From JBHGBB01 sp041946755 (lineage in GTDB: Bacteria; UBP4; UBA4092; JAOAEQ01), in assembly GCA_041946755.1 (NCBI GenBank), contig JBHGBB010000069.1:1-16573 (forward strand): 16,573 nucleotides of DNA, read 5' to 3'. Position 1 is the stretch's first letter. Each line of letters begins with the position of its first letter. The notes beneath the pieces are model-generated. The model saw only the letters and a list, made by a program, of their open reading frames with translations, made no database searches and had not been told where the DNA came from. This document shows positions 1-7,025 of the stretch, piece after piece. A program made the translations under genes and the position numbers.

Positions 1-21
1 AGGTTCTTCAGTTGGATTTAA

Positions 22-981
22 AAATGCAGTGTAGTTTTTAAATGCCAATCTGGTTCCAATCATTCGAGCCATACCCATTTCATTTATATTAGTGGTGGAT
101 TTCATGAAGCCACTGTTCCGACTGATACTGCCGGAAGAATAGCTACATTAACCGATGGCATTTTTGCTGTTAATGGAGTTACGGTAGTCAATGCTGATTA
201 TGGGGAAGGAGCACCGGATTTGATACTTGAATATCCATTTACTCGATCCTATGACATTTCTACGGTTCGAGTTTTTGCCGGTCATAATGGAGATGGTTCC
301 CGTGGTTGGATAAATGTTAAGGTTGAAGTAAACCAAGGTTCTGGATATTCTACTTTGGTAAATAATCTTAAGACCGGACCCTATTTTCAAGCTGTTTCTA
401 CTGCAAATATGGTTTCGGTAGTGCAATTATCAGACGATGCAGGTCCGGCAGCGAGTAATGTCAGTAAAATAAAATTTAGTTTCTATTGTGTTACTCATAA
501 CGATAAAATGGTATTCACTCCTTATGATGACAATACTACAGCGGGTAATTATCCAAACCAAGGAACGATTACTAAAGAAATCGATGTTTTTGGTGTCCCG
601 ACTCCATTAACGTTATCTGAAAATACCGTTACTATTTCTGTCGGTGGTTCAAAAATCATCAGCGCGAGTGGAGGACTTGCTCCATATAGCTGGTCATTCA
701 GTACATCGGTATCGCAATTAACTACCTCAATTGGATATATCAATACCGGAAGCGGTTCTATTGTAACGTTTACATCAACAGATACCGGAGAAGCAATTTT
801 ATTCTGCTCGGATAATGATACTCCATCATCGACAATCAATGTCAGGTTTATTGTAATACCGACTTCGGCTCCTATATTCCCGGAACCAACCTCGAAATCC
901 CTAATTCGACCAGTACCGAACAATTCGATATCAACTAAAAGTAAAACCCCGAATCGGATGAGCTGGGAGTTGTTTGAATAA
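22..981 (+). CDS. Secreted beta-sandwich protein (discoidin-like plus Ig-like domain), 5' end missing or broken
   Basis: The frame is open from base 22 to the stop at 979-981, but no ATG or GTG lies in a sensible place. The earliest usable start is a TTG at 220, which falls inside the first domain. All three forward frames carry a stop within bases 19-41, so the true N-terminus is lost through a frameshift, an assembly error or decay. The first ~165 residues look like a galactose-binding/discoidin-type fold: a 'LTDG' turn, alternating beta strands, and 'KEIDVFG' at the end. A second beta-sandwich of about 90 residues follows, with the 'SGGLAPYSWS' motif typical of bacterial Ig-like repeats. 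The C-terminal ~35 residues are Pro/Ser/Lys-rich with no sorting signal or membrane anchor. Low-charge, Thr/Ser/Gly-rich composition fits an exported protein. Function is unknown; carbohydrate or surface binding is an inference. A terminator follows immediately. Confidence 0.6.
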   Translation, partial: KCSVVFKCQSGSNHSSHTHFIYISGGFHEATVPTDTAGRIATLTDGIFAVNGVTVVNADYGEGAPDLILEYPFTRSYDISTVRVFAGHNGDGSRGWINVKVEVNQGSGYSTLVNNLKTGPYFQAVSTANMVSVVQLSDDAGPAASNVSKIKFSFYCVTHNDKMVFTPYDDNTTAGNYPNQGTITKEIDVFGVPTPLTLSENTVTISVGGSKIISASGGLAPYSWSFSTSVSQLTTSIGYINTGSGSIVTFTSTDTGEAILFCSDNDTPSSTINVRFIVIPTSAPIFPEPTSKSLIRPVPNNSISTKSKTPNRMSWELFE

Positions 982-1001
982 ACAAATTATTATACTTCAA
1001 T

Positions 1002-1053
1002 AAAAAGGGTGATCTCTCAAGATTACATGCAAAAAGAGAATTCACCCTTTTTT
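1002..1053 (+). terminator. Rho-independent terminator after the exoprotein gene
   Basis: An 11-bp stem (1002-1012 with 1042-1052, AAAAAGGGTGA/TCACCCTTTTT) is extended by four more pairs (CTCT side 1015-1018 with 1036-1039) after a two-base mismatch. The loop is about 17 nt, and the stem ends in a run of six T. It lies 20 bases after the upstream stop codon and separates that gene from the ABC operon. Confidence 0.8.
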
Positions 1054-1094
1054 ATTTATCCCAAATTACATAACCTACTTCTCTATGCTATTAT

Positions 1095-1100
1095 TATAAT
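1095..1100 (+). promoter_or_regulatory. Candidate -10 box for the ABC sugar operon
   Basis: A perfect TATAAT lies 32 bases upstream of the lipoprotein start codon, just after the preceding terminator. No good -35 hexamer is visible at 16-18 bp spacing (AACCTA is the best at 17), so the assignment rests on the -10 and position only. I see no operator palindrome here. Confidence 0.35.
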
Positions 1101-1132
1101 CACTAAAAATAATCTTAATTGAGGTATATTCA

Positions 1133-2527
1133 ATGGGGTATTTGACACTAAATGTTTTTATTATCAACATTGGGATTTTATTATTTTTCAGTCTATTAGG
1201 CTGTAATTCTCAGCCGCCAAATGGTTCTTTGCCTACAACGCAAAATACCATAACCATAACCGTAAACAATGGGCCGCGTGAAGGAGATAAAAACGCCGAA
1301 GAAGAATCGCGATTGAATCTTGCCTTATTCAATAAACGATATCCGAATATCAGAGTTAAAATGAGTAGCTGGCAGTTTACCCCGGAAACTTTCTTAACGA
1401 AAATGGCGGGAGGCACTTGCACCGATGTCGTTGGTATGTATGCCACTGAAGGAATCGGAGTAGCCGAGAAAAATCTAGCGCTGGATTTAACTGACCGGAT
1501 TAAAACTTGGGATGCATATCCTGATTTAAATCCGGCTATTCTAGCTCCTTATACGGTAAATAATCGATATTATGGAATACCGGCAGGTCCATATAGCGGA
1601 TATATTATGGGATTGTTTTATAATAAGAAATTGTTTAAAGCTGCTGGTATAGTCGATAAAAAAGGGGAAGCGAAACCGCCGGAAACCTGGGAAGAATTTG
1701 TGACCGGTGCTGTTAAATTAACCGACCAGAAAAAGAATATTTCCGGATTTGGGATTTGTGCCGCTACCGGTGCTGCCGGCTGGTATTATTTAAATTGGGT
1801 TTGGCAAGCGGGTGGCGATTTCGAGCGGAAACAAGGCGATAAATGGGTAGCGGTGTTTAATGAACCGCCGGCTGTTAAAGCATTACAGTTTCTAAAAGAT
1901 TTACGATGGAAGTACCAGGTACTACAGCCGAATTTCTTGATTGATAACGAAGAAGCGTTTAAGGTATTCGCGGCTGACCAAATTGCTATGGCGTTTATGA
2001 CTCCCGAATGGATACCAATCCTGGTAGAAAAATATGGAGTAGATATCAACAATATCGGGGTAACCATCCTACCGGCAGGACCTGCCGGTCGCGTTAACCA
2101 AATGGGAGGCGGATATGCCATCATCAATCCTACCATTAGCCAAGAGAAACACGATGCCTGTTGGAAGTATATCACCTTCGCGCATGATACTGAAGCGTTT
2201 GAAGCAATCACCAAACTTCGGAAAGAACAAGGTCGCATGGTTGGAATCCCACAACTTTGCGCATATCAAGGAGAACGGAAAAAGATATATGACCAGATAT
2301 TAGACAAATATCGGAATATCCCTATATATGAACGCTTCCGGGATGAAGCGAGCAAATATGTTAAAGCAGAACCGCCATTCTACTGCCAGCAGTTATATAG
2401 TGAAGCATTAAGTCCGGCAGTTCAAGCGGTATTAACTGATAAAAACGCTGATCCGAAAAAACTACTTGACGAAAAAGTAACCATGTTTCAAACCCGGTTT
2501 CTTGACACTATCAAACCATTAAAATAA
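1133..2527 (+). CDS. ABC transporter sugar-binding lipoprotein (SBP family 1, CUT1 type)
   Basis: This is the extracytoplasmic substrate-binding protein of a carbohydrate ABC importer, 464 aa, normal for the family. A hydrophobic N-terminus ends in the lipobox LLGC with Cys24 as the predicted lipidated residue. The n-region (MGYLTLN) has no Lys or Arg, which is unusual. The ATG is supported by GAGGT at 1121-1125. The body shows family hallmarks: 'YGIPAGPYSG', 'GLFYNKKLFKAAGI', 'PPETWEEF', 'QIAMAFMTPEWIP' and 'GGGYAI', as in UgpB/MalE-like proteins. It is the first gene of an operon with two permeases; the next start lies 16 bases after its stop. The substrate cannot be told from sequence; an oligosaccharide or sugar derivative is expected for the CUT1 class. 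Confidence 0.9.
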   Translation: MGYLTLNVFIINIGILLFFSLLGCNSQPPNGSLPTTQNTITITVNNGPREGDKNAEEESRLNLALFNKRYPNIRVKMSSWQFTPETFLTKMAGGTCTDVVGMYATEGIGVAEKNLALDLTDRIKTWDAYPDLNPAILAPYTVNNRYYGIPAGPYSGYIMGLFYNKKLFKAAGIVDKKGEAKPPETWEEFVTGAVKLTDQKKNISGFGICAATGAAGWYYLNWVWQAGGDFERKQGDKWVAVFNEPPAVKALQFLKDLRWKYQVLQPNFLIDNEEAFKVFAADQIAMAFMTPEWIPILVEKYGVDINNIGVTILPAGPAGRVNQMGGGYAIINPTISQEKHDACWKYITFAHDTEAFEAITKLRKEQGRMVGIPQLCAYQGERKKIYDQILDKYRNIPIYERFRDEASKYVKAEPPFYCQQLYSEALSPAVQAVLTDKNADPKKLLDEKVTMFQTRFLDTIKPLK

Positions 2528-2543
2528 TAGTGCAGTGTATTGC

Positions 2544-3434
2544 ATGAACAATCCGGTTCTACGAGTTATAAGAAAAAAAGGAACAAGCATCGCTTTTCTC
2601 ATTCCCGCCCTACTCTTTTTTACCCTCTTTAGTTGGTACCCTATTCTTCGAGGATTTATTATCAGCTTTCAGCAATATGCAATTAGGACTGATATCCCAC
2701 CGCAATTTGTCGGCTGGGATAATTTCCGATTGGTTCTAAACGACCCCTTATTCTGGATTGCCTGGAGAAATGTTATTTATTTTGTAGTGTTAGGCTTAAT
2801 ATTAGGATATTTTGTCCCCATCATACTCGCTATCGCCATGAATGAGATGCGTCATTTACGAGGATACTTTCGCATCGCATTCTATTTACCGTCGATTCTT
2901 CCTATGGTAGTAGTTGCTATCATGTGGCGATGGTTTTATGACCCAGGAAACGGTCTAGTCAACCTGGCATTAAATTTTCTACATCTTCCAACGAGTCAAT
3001 GGTTATTAAGTGAAAAGACCGCTATGCTAAGTCTGGTAATCATGGCTACTTGGCAAGGTGCGGGAGCTACTACTATCATTTATCTTGCCGGACTCCAAGG
3101 AATACCGGAAGAATTATATGAAGCTGCAGAAATCGATGGCGCGTCTATAAAACAGCGGATGATCCATATCACCATTCCGCAAATCCGAGCAGTAATGCTA
3201 ATTATGTTATTACTCCAGATAATTGGAACCTTTCAGGTTTTTGGTGAACCCTTGATTATGACTAAAGGGGGACCGAATAATGCTACCTTGACCATCATGC
3301 TGCTGATTTATCGTTATGCGTTTACCTATGTCCAATTCGGAGCTGCAGCGGCGATAAGTTTATGTTTATTTATCGTTTTATTAGGATTAACCATACTCTA
3401 TTTCCGGCTTACCAAACGATTTCAGGTAGAATAA
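2544..3434 (+). CDS. ABC sugar transporter permease, MalF/UgpA type
   Basis: First inner-membrane subunit of the CUT1 importer, 296 aa with six predicted membrane segments. The first is about residues 16-40 and the last is near the C-terminus. The cytoplasmic coupling loop that docks the ATPase is clear: 'EAAEIDGAS' from Glu193, followed by 'ITIPQI', matching the EAA consensus. I chose the ATG at 2544. A GTG nine bases earlier (2535) is also possible; neither has a strong Shine-Dalgarno, so translation is probably coupled to the upstream lipoprotein gene. The short N-terminal tail before TM1 is UgpA-like, without the long extra domain of enterobacterial MalF. Its TAA is followed after one base by the next ATG (TAAGATG). 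Confidence 0.9.
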   Translation: MNNPVLRVIRKKGTSIAFLIPALLFFTLFSWYPILRGFIISFQQYAIRTDIPPQFVGWDNFRLVLNDPLFWIAWRNVIYFVVLGLILGYFVPIILAIAMNEMRHLRGYFRIAFYLPSILPMVVVAIMWRWFYDPGNGLVNLALNFLHLPTSQWLLSEKTAMLSLVIMATWQGAGATTIIYLAGLQGIPEELYEAAEIDGASIKQRMIHITIPQIRAVMLIMLLLQIIGTFQVFGEPLIMTKGGPNNATLTIMLLIYRYAFTYVQFGAAAAISLCLFIVLLGLTILYFRLTKRFQVE

Positions 3435-3435
3435 G

Positions 3436-4347
3436 ATGAATACATTTTTACCAGATAAACTTCAAACGAGTAAAGGGAGGACGATTATTTCCGATGCTGA
3501 TTATAAACATAATCGAGTTAAACTCGGATATTGGCTCGTTTTTGCTATATTATTAATTTTATCAATTACCACGGTATTCCCATTACTTTGGGGTTGGTTT
3601 AGCGGATTCAAATCAGATGCTGAGCTTATCGCTACACCGCCAACGTTATTTCCGAAACTATGGAAACCGGATAATTATCGCGATGCCTGGCAGCAGATAA
3701 ATTTTTATCGCTATTTTAGTAATACCCTCATTTTAGCATTCGGATGCTGGTTAATCCCGTTAGTAGTCAGCGCTCTCGCTGCATTCTCTCTATCGAAACT
3801 TAATCCGCCATTGGGGAAATCCATACTGCTATTATTTTTAAGTACCTTAATGGTTCCTTTCACCTCGATTCTTATCCCGATGTATATAACGATGAAAGGT
3901 ATCCCGTTATTGCATATTAATTTATTGGATACTTATTGGGCAATTATTTTACCCTCAGGAGTAAATGCTTTCTTTATCTTTTTATTAAAAGGGTTTTTTG
4001 ATGATATTCCAAACGATTTAATTGCGGCCGCGAGAATCGATGGTGCTTCCGAATTCCGGATCTTTCTTCAGTTGATACTTCCCTTAAGTAAACCGGTACT
4101 GGTAGTATTAACCATCTTTTCTTTTATGGGAACCTGGAATAGTTTTCTCTGGCCGTTAATTGTATTATCTACTCCGGAAATATACCCGATCATGGTCAAA
4201 CTGTATGATTTCCAATTAACCAGTTCTATTCCTTGGCGGGTGATTCTAGCGGCATTATTTATCGCTTGTACACCGCCAATACTTATTTTCGCCTTTTTCC
4301 AGAAACAGATTATGCGGGGTATTACTTTTGCGGGGCTAAAAGGTTAG
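3436..4347 (+). CDS. ABC sugar transporter permease, MalG/UgpE type
   Basis: Second membrane subunit of the importer, 303 aa, with six predicted membrane helices. A hydrophilic N-terminal tail of about 30 residues precedes TM1 ('YWLVFAILLIL'). The EAA loop reads 'AAARIDGAS' starting at Ala197, followed by 'LPLSKPV', the typical MalG-class signature. 'FSGFKSDAEL' after TM1 and a C-terminal 'GLKG' are also common in this class. It starts one base after the stop of the first permease, so the two are surely cotranslated. No ATPase gene follows; the next gene converges from the other strand 44 bases away. The importer must therefore borrow a shared MsmK/UgpC-type ATPase encoded elsewhere, as many CUT1 systems do. 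Confidence 0.9.
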   Translation: MNTFLPDKLQTSKGRTIISDADYKHNRVKLGYWLVFAILLILSITTVFPLLWGWFSGFKSDAELIATPPTLFPKLWKPDNYRDAWQQINFYRYFSNTLILAFGCWLIPLVVSALAAFSLSKLNPPLGKSILLLFLSTLMVPFTSILIPMYITMKGIPLLHINLLDTYWAIILPSGVNAFFIFLLKGFFDDIPNDLIAAARIDGASEFRIFLQLILPLSKPVLVVLTIFSFMGTWNSFLWPLIVLSTPEIYPIMVKLYDFQLTSSIPWRVILAALFIACTPPILIFAFFQKQIMRGITFAGLKG

Positions 4348-4391
4348 CTTATGCTAGTAGATGATTTTGTTGGAATATACTGGAGTCAGGA

Positions 4392-5240
4392 TTATTCCGG
4401 TGCTGGAGTGTTATGGGCTAAAGCTTTATTCATCTCTTGCACTAGATCAGCCGCAGAGATAAACGATTCAAGTCGCGATATTTCCTTCCCATTACTATCC
4501 AAGAAAATAATTAGCGGAACGCGAAAAACATTATAGGGTGATGCCTGTTCCGGACTCTTATCTACCTGAACATGCGCAGAAACAAATTTATCGCCCCATT
4601 TCACTACGGTTGGGTCGGTCCAGGTTTCTTTAATCATTTTTTGCGCATCTACTGCTTTTTCGGTAGAGAAAAATAGAAGGATAGCTTTTCCCGAGGTTTT
4701 TGCTATCGATTGTGCTTCCGATGGAGAACTCGCCGACCAATTAAACTCGGTACTCGAAATGGTAATAAATCTAACGGCATCGGCAACAATGTACAATTCT
4801 CCACCGGTCCAATAATTCGATAACTGAATCCTCCCAATGGTATCAAAATCATAAATGCCTAAATCGATACACCATTTACCCTCAGAACTCATTTGACTTC
4901 GTACTAATGTAACTGAATTGGCACCATAAAATATAGTATATTGCGCATCTCGAGCGTATGCAGCCGGATTTACCCAGGCTTGTACCCGATATCTTCCGGG
5001 AATCAGGTTAGCAGTCCAAGTAACGGTTTTCGAACCATCGCCTTTCGTCGTATACAATTTATCCGGACCATAGATTTCACCCCAATTACTGGTCATCCAG
5101 GAATATGATGGTGATACAATACAGCCGGGATCGCTATTATCGACGATAACCTCGGCGGCGAATATTTGCAACGGTAGTATTAGAAAAGCCAATATTATGA
5201 AATCATAATGCAGATATCGATTATTTATAAACTTTTTCAT
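4392..5240 (-). CDS. Secreted golvesin-domain protein fused to a cysteine-less thioredoxin-like domain
   Basis: A 282-aa exported protein. I chose the ATG at 5240 (MKKF...) because AGGAAG sits 8 bases upstream; a start eight codons earlier (5264) would place that ribosome site inside the gene. A signal peptide spans about residues 1-29, with cleavage near FAA-E. Residues ~30-160 match the golvesin/xanthan-lyase C-terminal domain pattern: 'VDNSDPG', 'YG...LYTT', 'TWTANLIPGRYRVQAWV', 'GKWCIDLG' and 'VADAVRF'. Residues ~168-275 look like a thioredoxin-7 type fold, with 'AILLFFS', a cis-Pro loop (VP242) and 'IIFLDSNGKE'. At the CxxC position the sequence is AVDA (196-199), so both redox cysteines are gone. 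The only cysteines, Cys40 and Cys124, are in the golvesin part. The likely role is extracellular binding or scaffolding; this is inference. It converges on the sugar ABC operon. Confidence 0.75.
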   Translation of the reverse strand: MKKFINNRYLHYDFIILAFLILPLQIFAAEVIVDNSDPGCIVSPSYSWMTSNWGEIYGPDKLYTTKGDGSKTVTWTANLIPGRYRVQAWVNPAAYARDAQYTIFYGANSVTLVRSQMSSEGKWCIDLGIYDFDTIGRIQLSNYWTGGELYIVADAVRFITISSTEFNWSASSPSEAQSIAKTSGKAILLFFSTEKAVDAQKMIKETWTDPTVVKWGDKFVSAHVQVDKSPEQASPYNVFRVPLIIFLDSNGKEISRLESFISAADLVQEMNKALAHNTPAPE

Positions 5241-5288
5241 ATAAATTCTTCCTTTTAATAACATTAAAATAATATATTATTATACCAG

Positions 5289-5318
5289 AGTATAAACCTA
5301 TAACGCATTATTTGTCAA
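5289..5318 (-). promoter_or_regulatory. Promoter for the golvesin-thioredoxin gene
   Basis: On the minus strand a perfect -35 TTGACA (5318-5313) is followed by an 18-bp spacer and TATACT (5294-5289). Shifting the -10 by one base gives TTATAC with a 17-bp spacer. Transcription would start near 5282, leaving a leader of about 40 bases before the ATG at 5240. It is the strongest-looking promoter in the window. Confidence 0.65.
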
Positions 5319-5848
5319 CTATAAATCGACATTTTTAAGGTCAAACCAAATCCAACTTGGGATATTGCCTTCCAAGTAATAATTACAAAATCTACCAAAA
5401 TGTCTCAATTATTTATGTTACTGGAGACATTTACAATGAGTATCGGTATGTTACGATTCTTGATATCAGATTATCTTAATTAATTATTTCGGGATCAGTT
5501 TGGCAGCCTGCCAATTTGATTTCGATATCGATTTCTCCAAATCTATTCTACTTAAAGCCCGGAATTACAGTGTCTTTTCCTATCAGGGAAAAGATTTACC
5601 GGTAGCACTATACCCTCCCCTCACTCTAAACCAAGTATAAACTCAAGACCTGACTGTTTTATCCAATTTCAATATCAACCGCGTAGCCGGCTACTAATAA
5701 AACCATTCACATCACCGCTAGCTTCTTTATTTGCACCTGTTCTCTTCCCTTCTTATTTAAGAGAGAGGAGCAAGCAATAACTCACTGCTTGCTCCTCTCT
5801 CCGCTTTGAATATACTTTAAAACAATGCTAAATTTATCCTATCGAATA
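5319..5848. other. Palindrome-rich non-coding spacer
   Basis: About 530 bases without a supportable gene, between the golvesin promoter and the end of the ftsEX-envC operon. It holds several inverted repeats: AAATGTCTC/GAGACATTT (5398-5406 and 5424-5432, 17-nt gap), TTGGCAG-C-CTGCCAA (5500-5514), TCTTTTCC/GGAAAAGA (5573-5580 and 5587-5594), the perfect palindrome GTAGCCGGCTAC (5683-5694), and the 16-bp hairpin at 5761-5801 listed separately. A plus-strand frame stays open from 5464 to 5640 but has no convincing start. Possible contents are an untranslated RNA, gene remnants or regulator sites; none can be chosen from sequence alone. Confidence 0.5.
5761..5801 (-). terminator. Perfect 16-bp hairpin, probable terminator of ftsE-ftsX-envC
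   Basis: GAGAGAGGAGCAAGCA (5761-5776) and TGCTTGCTCCTCTCTC (5786-5801) pair perfectly around a 9-base loop. It lies 48 bases beyond the stop codon of the EnvC-like gene. On the minus strand the stem is followed by TTAAATAAG, a weak T-tract, so it may be a factor-assisted terminator or an RNA 3'-end stabiliser. It could also act on the plus strand, but no plus-strand gene leads into it. Confidence 0.6.
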
Positions 5849-7024
5849 CTATCGATTAATCAACCACGACTCCGGATCAACGGCTTTTCCATCTTTCCGA
5901 ATTTCGAAATAGAGTTGCGGACCGATTAATGAACCGGTATCGCCAACTGATCCTATCGTCTGTTGGCGTGTGACATCATGCCCTTTACTAACAAACATTT
6001 CCTTGAGATGTGCATAGGTAGTCCAATATTGTTTTCCATGGTCAATGATTATCATATTGCCATATCCTGCCAACCAATCAGCGAAAATGACTTTACCAGC
6101 ATGCACTGCCTCTACTGGCGTATCAACTGATGCACGAATCGATATGCCGGTTAATACAACCTCACTCTCTCCCCCGGGTACCTTCTGTCGCCCAAAGTGG
6201 TTGATGATTTTACCTTCACTCACCGGCCAGATTAATCGGTTTTTCAATGCTGAAAATGGTTCTCCATTATAGGTATAGTCTACGGTAGGAACCGATTGCC
6301 GTCGTAGTTCTGTGATTATTGATTCCAATTTCTGTGCCGCTTCTTTTAATTCCGTAATCGTTTTATCATACGTCGTGCGATCATTTCGTACTTTCGACAG
6401 AAACGCGGTCTTATTCGACTGTTCGTTGAGATATGCTTGTTTCGTTCGTAACAATTCCTGCTGTTGGATCCGTTCGCTTCGGTCCAGTTCGGATAAATCG
6501 AATTGCTGTTTTTGGATTTTTTTCGATTCTAAATTAGTGAGTAAAATATATCTCGCGTCGGTATATGCCATAACCCGATTATACCGGTATCGAAGTAAAA
6601 TATCCGCATAATTCTGACCGGTAAATAATATCCGCCAGAAACTATATTTCCCGCTAAAATACACCCGACGTAATCGTTTTGATAAGTAATCCTTATATTG
6701 GGCGAGTCGAGATTGGGTAGAGAGCAATTCCTGGGTTAAAACCGCCGATTTCTTTTCATTTTCCTGCAAATTCTTGATAGTGATGATCAACTCGCGCTCT
6801 TTAACGTGTAATCGCTGATTGATCGCATCAAGTTGCTGTAATAATTTCTTTTCGGTTTTTTTGGTTTCATTCTTTTTTGCTTCAGTCGCCTTAATCGTAT
6901 CCTGAATCCGTTTCAATTCTTTTACCGTATCCTGAAGGGATTGCGGATACACCGCTGTCATCGTACCGAGTGCTAAATACCAACCACTGAGGATAATCAA
7001 TAAAATACCTTTATAAAATCGCAT
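5849..7024 (-). CDS. envC: EnvC-like murein hydrolase activator with degenerate LytM/M23 domain
   Basis: A 391-aa exported protein: an N-terminal signal sequence or anchor (about 1-28), a long Lys/Glu/Gln-rich coiled coil (about 29-250), and a C-terminal LytM/M23-type beta domain (about 262-391). The LytM fold is recognisable from 'WPVSEGKIINHFG', 'TPVEAVHAGKVIFA', 'GYGNMIIIDHG', 'YAHL', 'GDTG' and 'GPQLYFEIR'. All four zinc-binding positions are changed: HxxxD is L291xxxS295 and the GPHLH motif is Q370-L-Y372. It therefore cannot be a zinc endopeptidase. This matches E. coli EnvC, whose LytM domain activates cell-wall amidases under control of FtsEX. Its ATG follows the ftsX stop by one base (TAAGATG), so the three genes form one operon and the coiled coil presumably binds the FtsX periplasmic loop. 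Confidence is high for the family and moderate for the exact amidase-activating role. Confidence 0.85.
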   Translation of the reverse strand: MRFYKGILLIILSGWYLALGTMTAVYPQSLQDTVKELKRIQDTIKATEAKKNETKKTEKKLLQQLDAINQRLHVKERELIITIKNLQENEKKSAVLTQELLSTQSRLAQYKDYLSKRLRRVYFSGKYSFWRILFTGQNYADILLRYRYNRVMAYTDARYILLTNLESKKIQKQQFDLSELDRSERIQQQELLRTKQAYLNEQSNKTAFLSKVRNDRTTYDKTITELKEAAQKLESIITELRRQSVPTVDYTYNGEPFSALKNRLIWPVSEGKIINHFGRQKVPGGESEVVLTGISIRASVDTPVEAVHAGKVIFADWLAGYGNMIIIDHGKQYWTTYAHLKEMFVSKGHDVTRQQTIGSVGDTGSLIGPQLYFEIRKDGKAVDPESWLINR

Positions 7025-7025
7025 C

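Noticed and set aside
2071..2089. 19-base inverted repeat ACCGGCAGG-A-CCTGCCGGT inside the lipoprotein gene
   Set aside because: It encodes L-P-A-G-P-A-G-R, and the symmetry follows from the repeated Pro-Ala-Gly codons. It is in a conserved coding position, so an operator role is unlikely.
4351..4536. Plus-strand ORF of 61 codons after the permease gene
   Set aside because: It lies almost wholly antisense to the C-terminus of the golvesin-thioredoxin protein, has no ribosome site, and its translation shows no domain features.
5849..7024. Annotation as an active M23 zinc metalloendopeptidase
   Set aside because: All four metal ligands of the LytM domain are missing, so a catalytic peptidase call would be wrong despite the family match.
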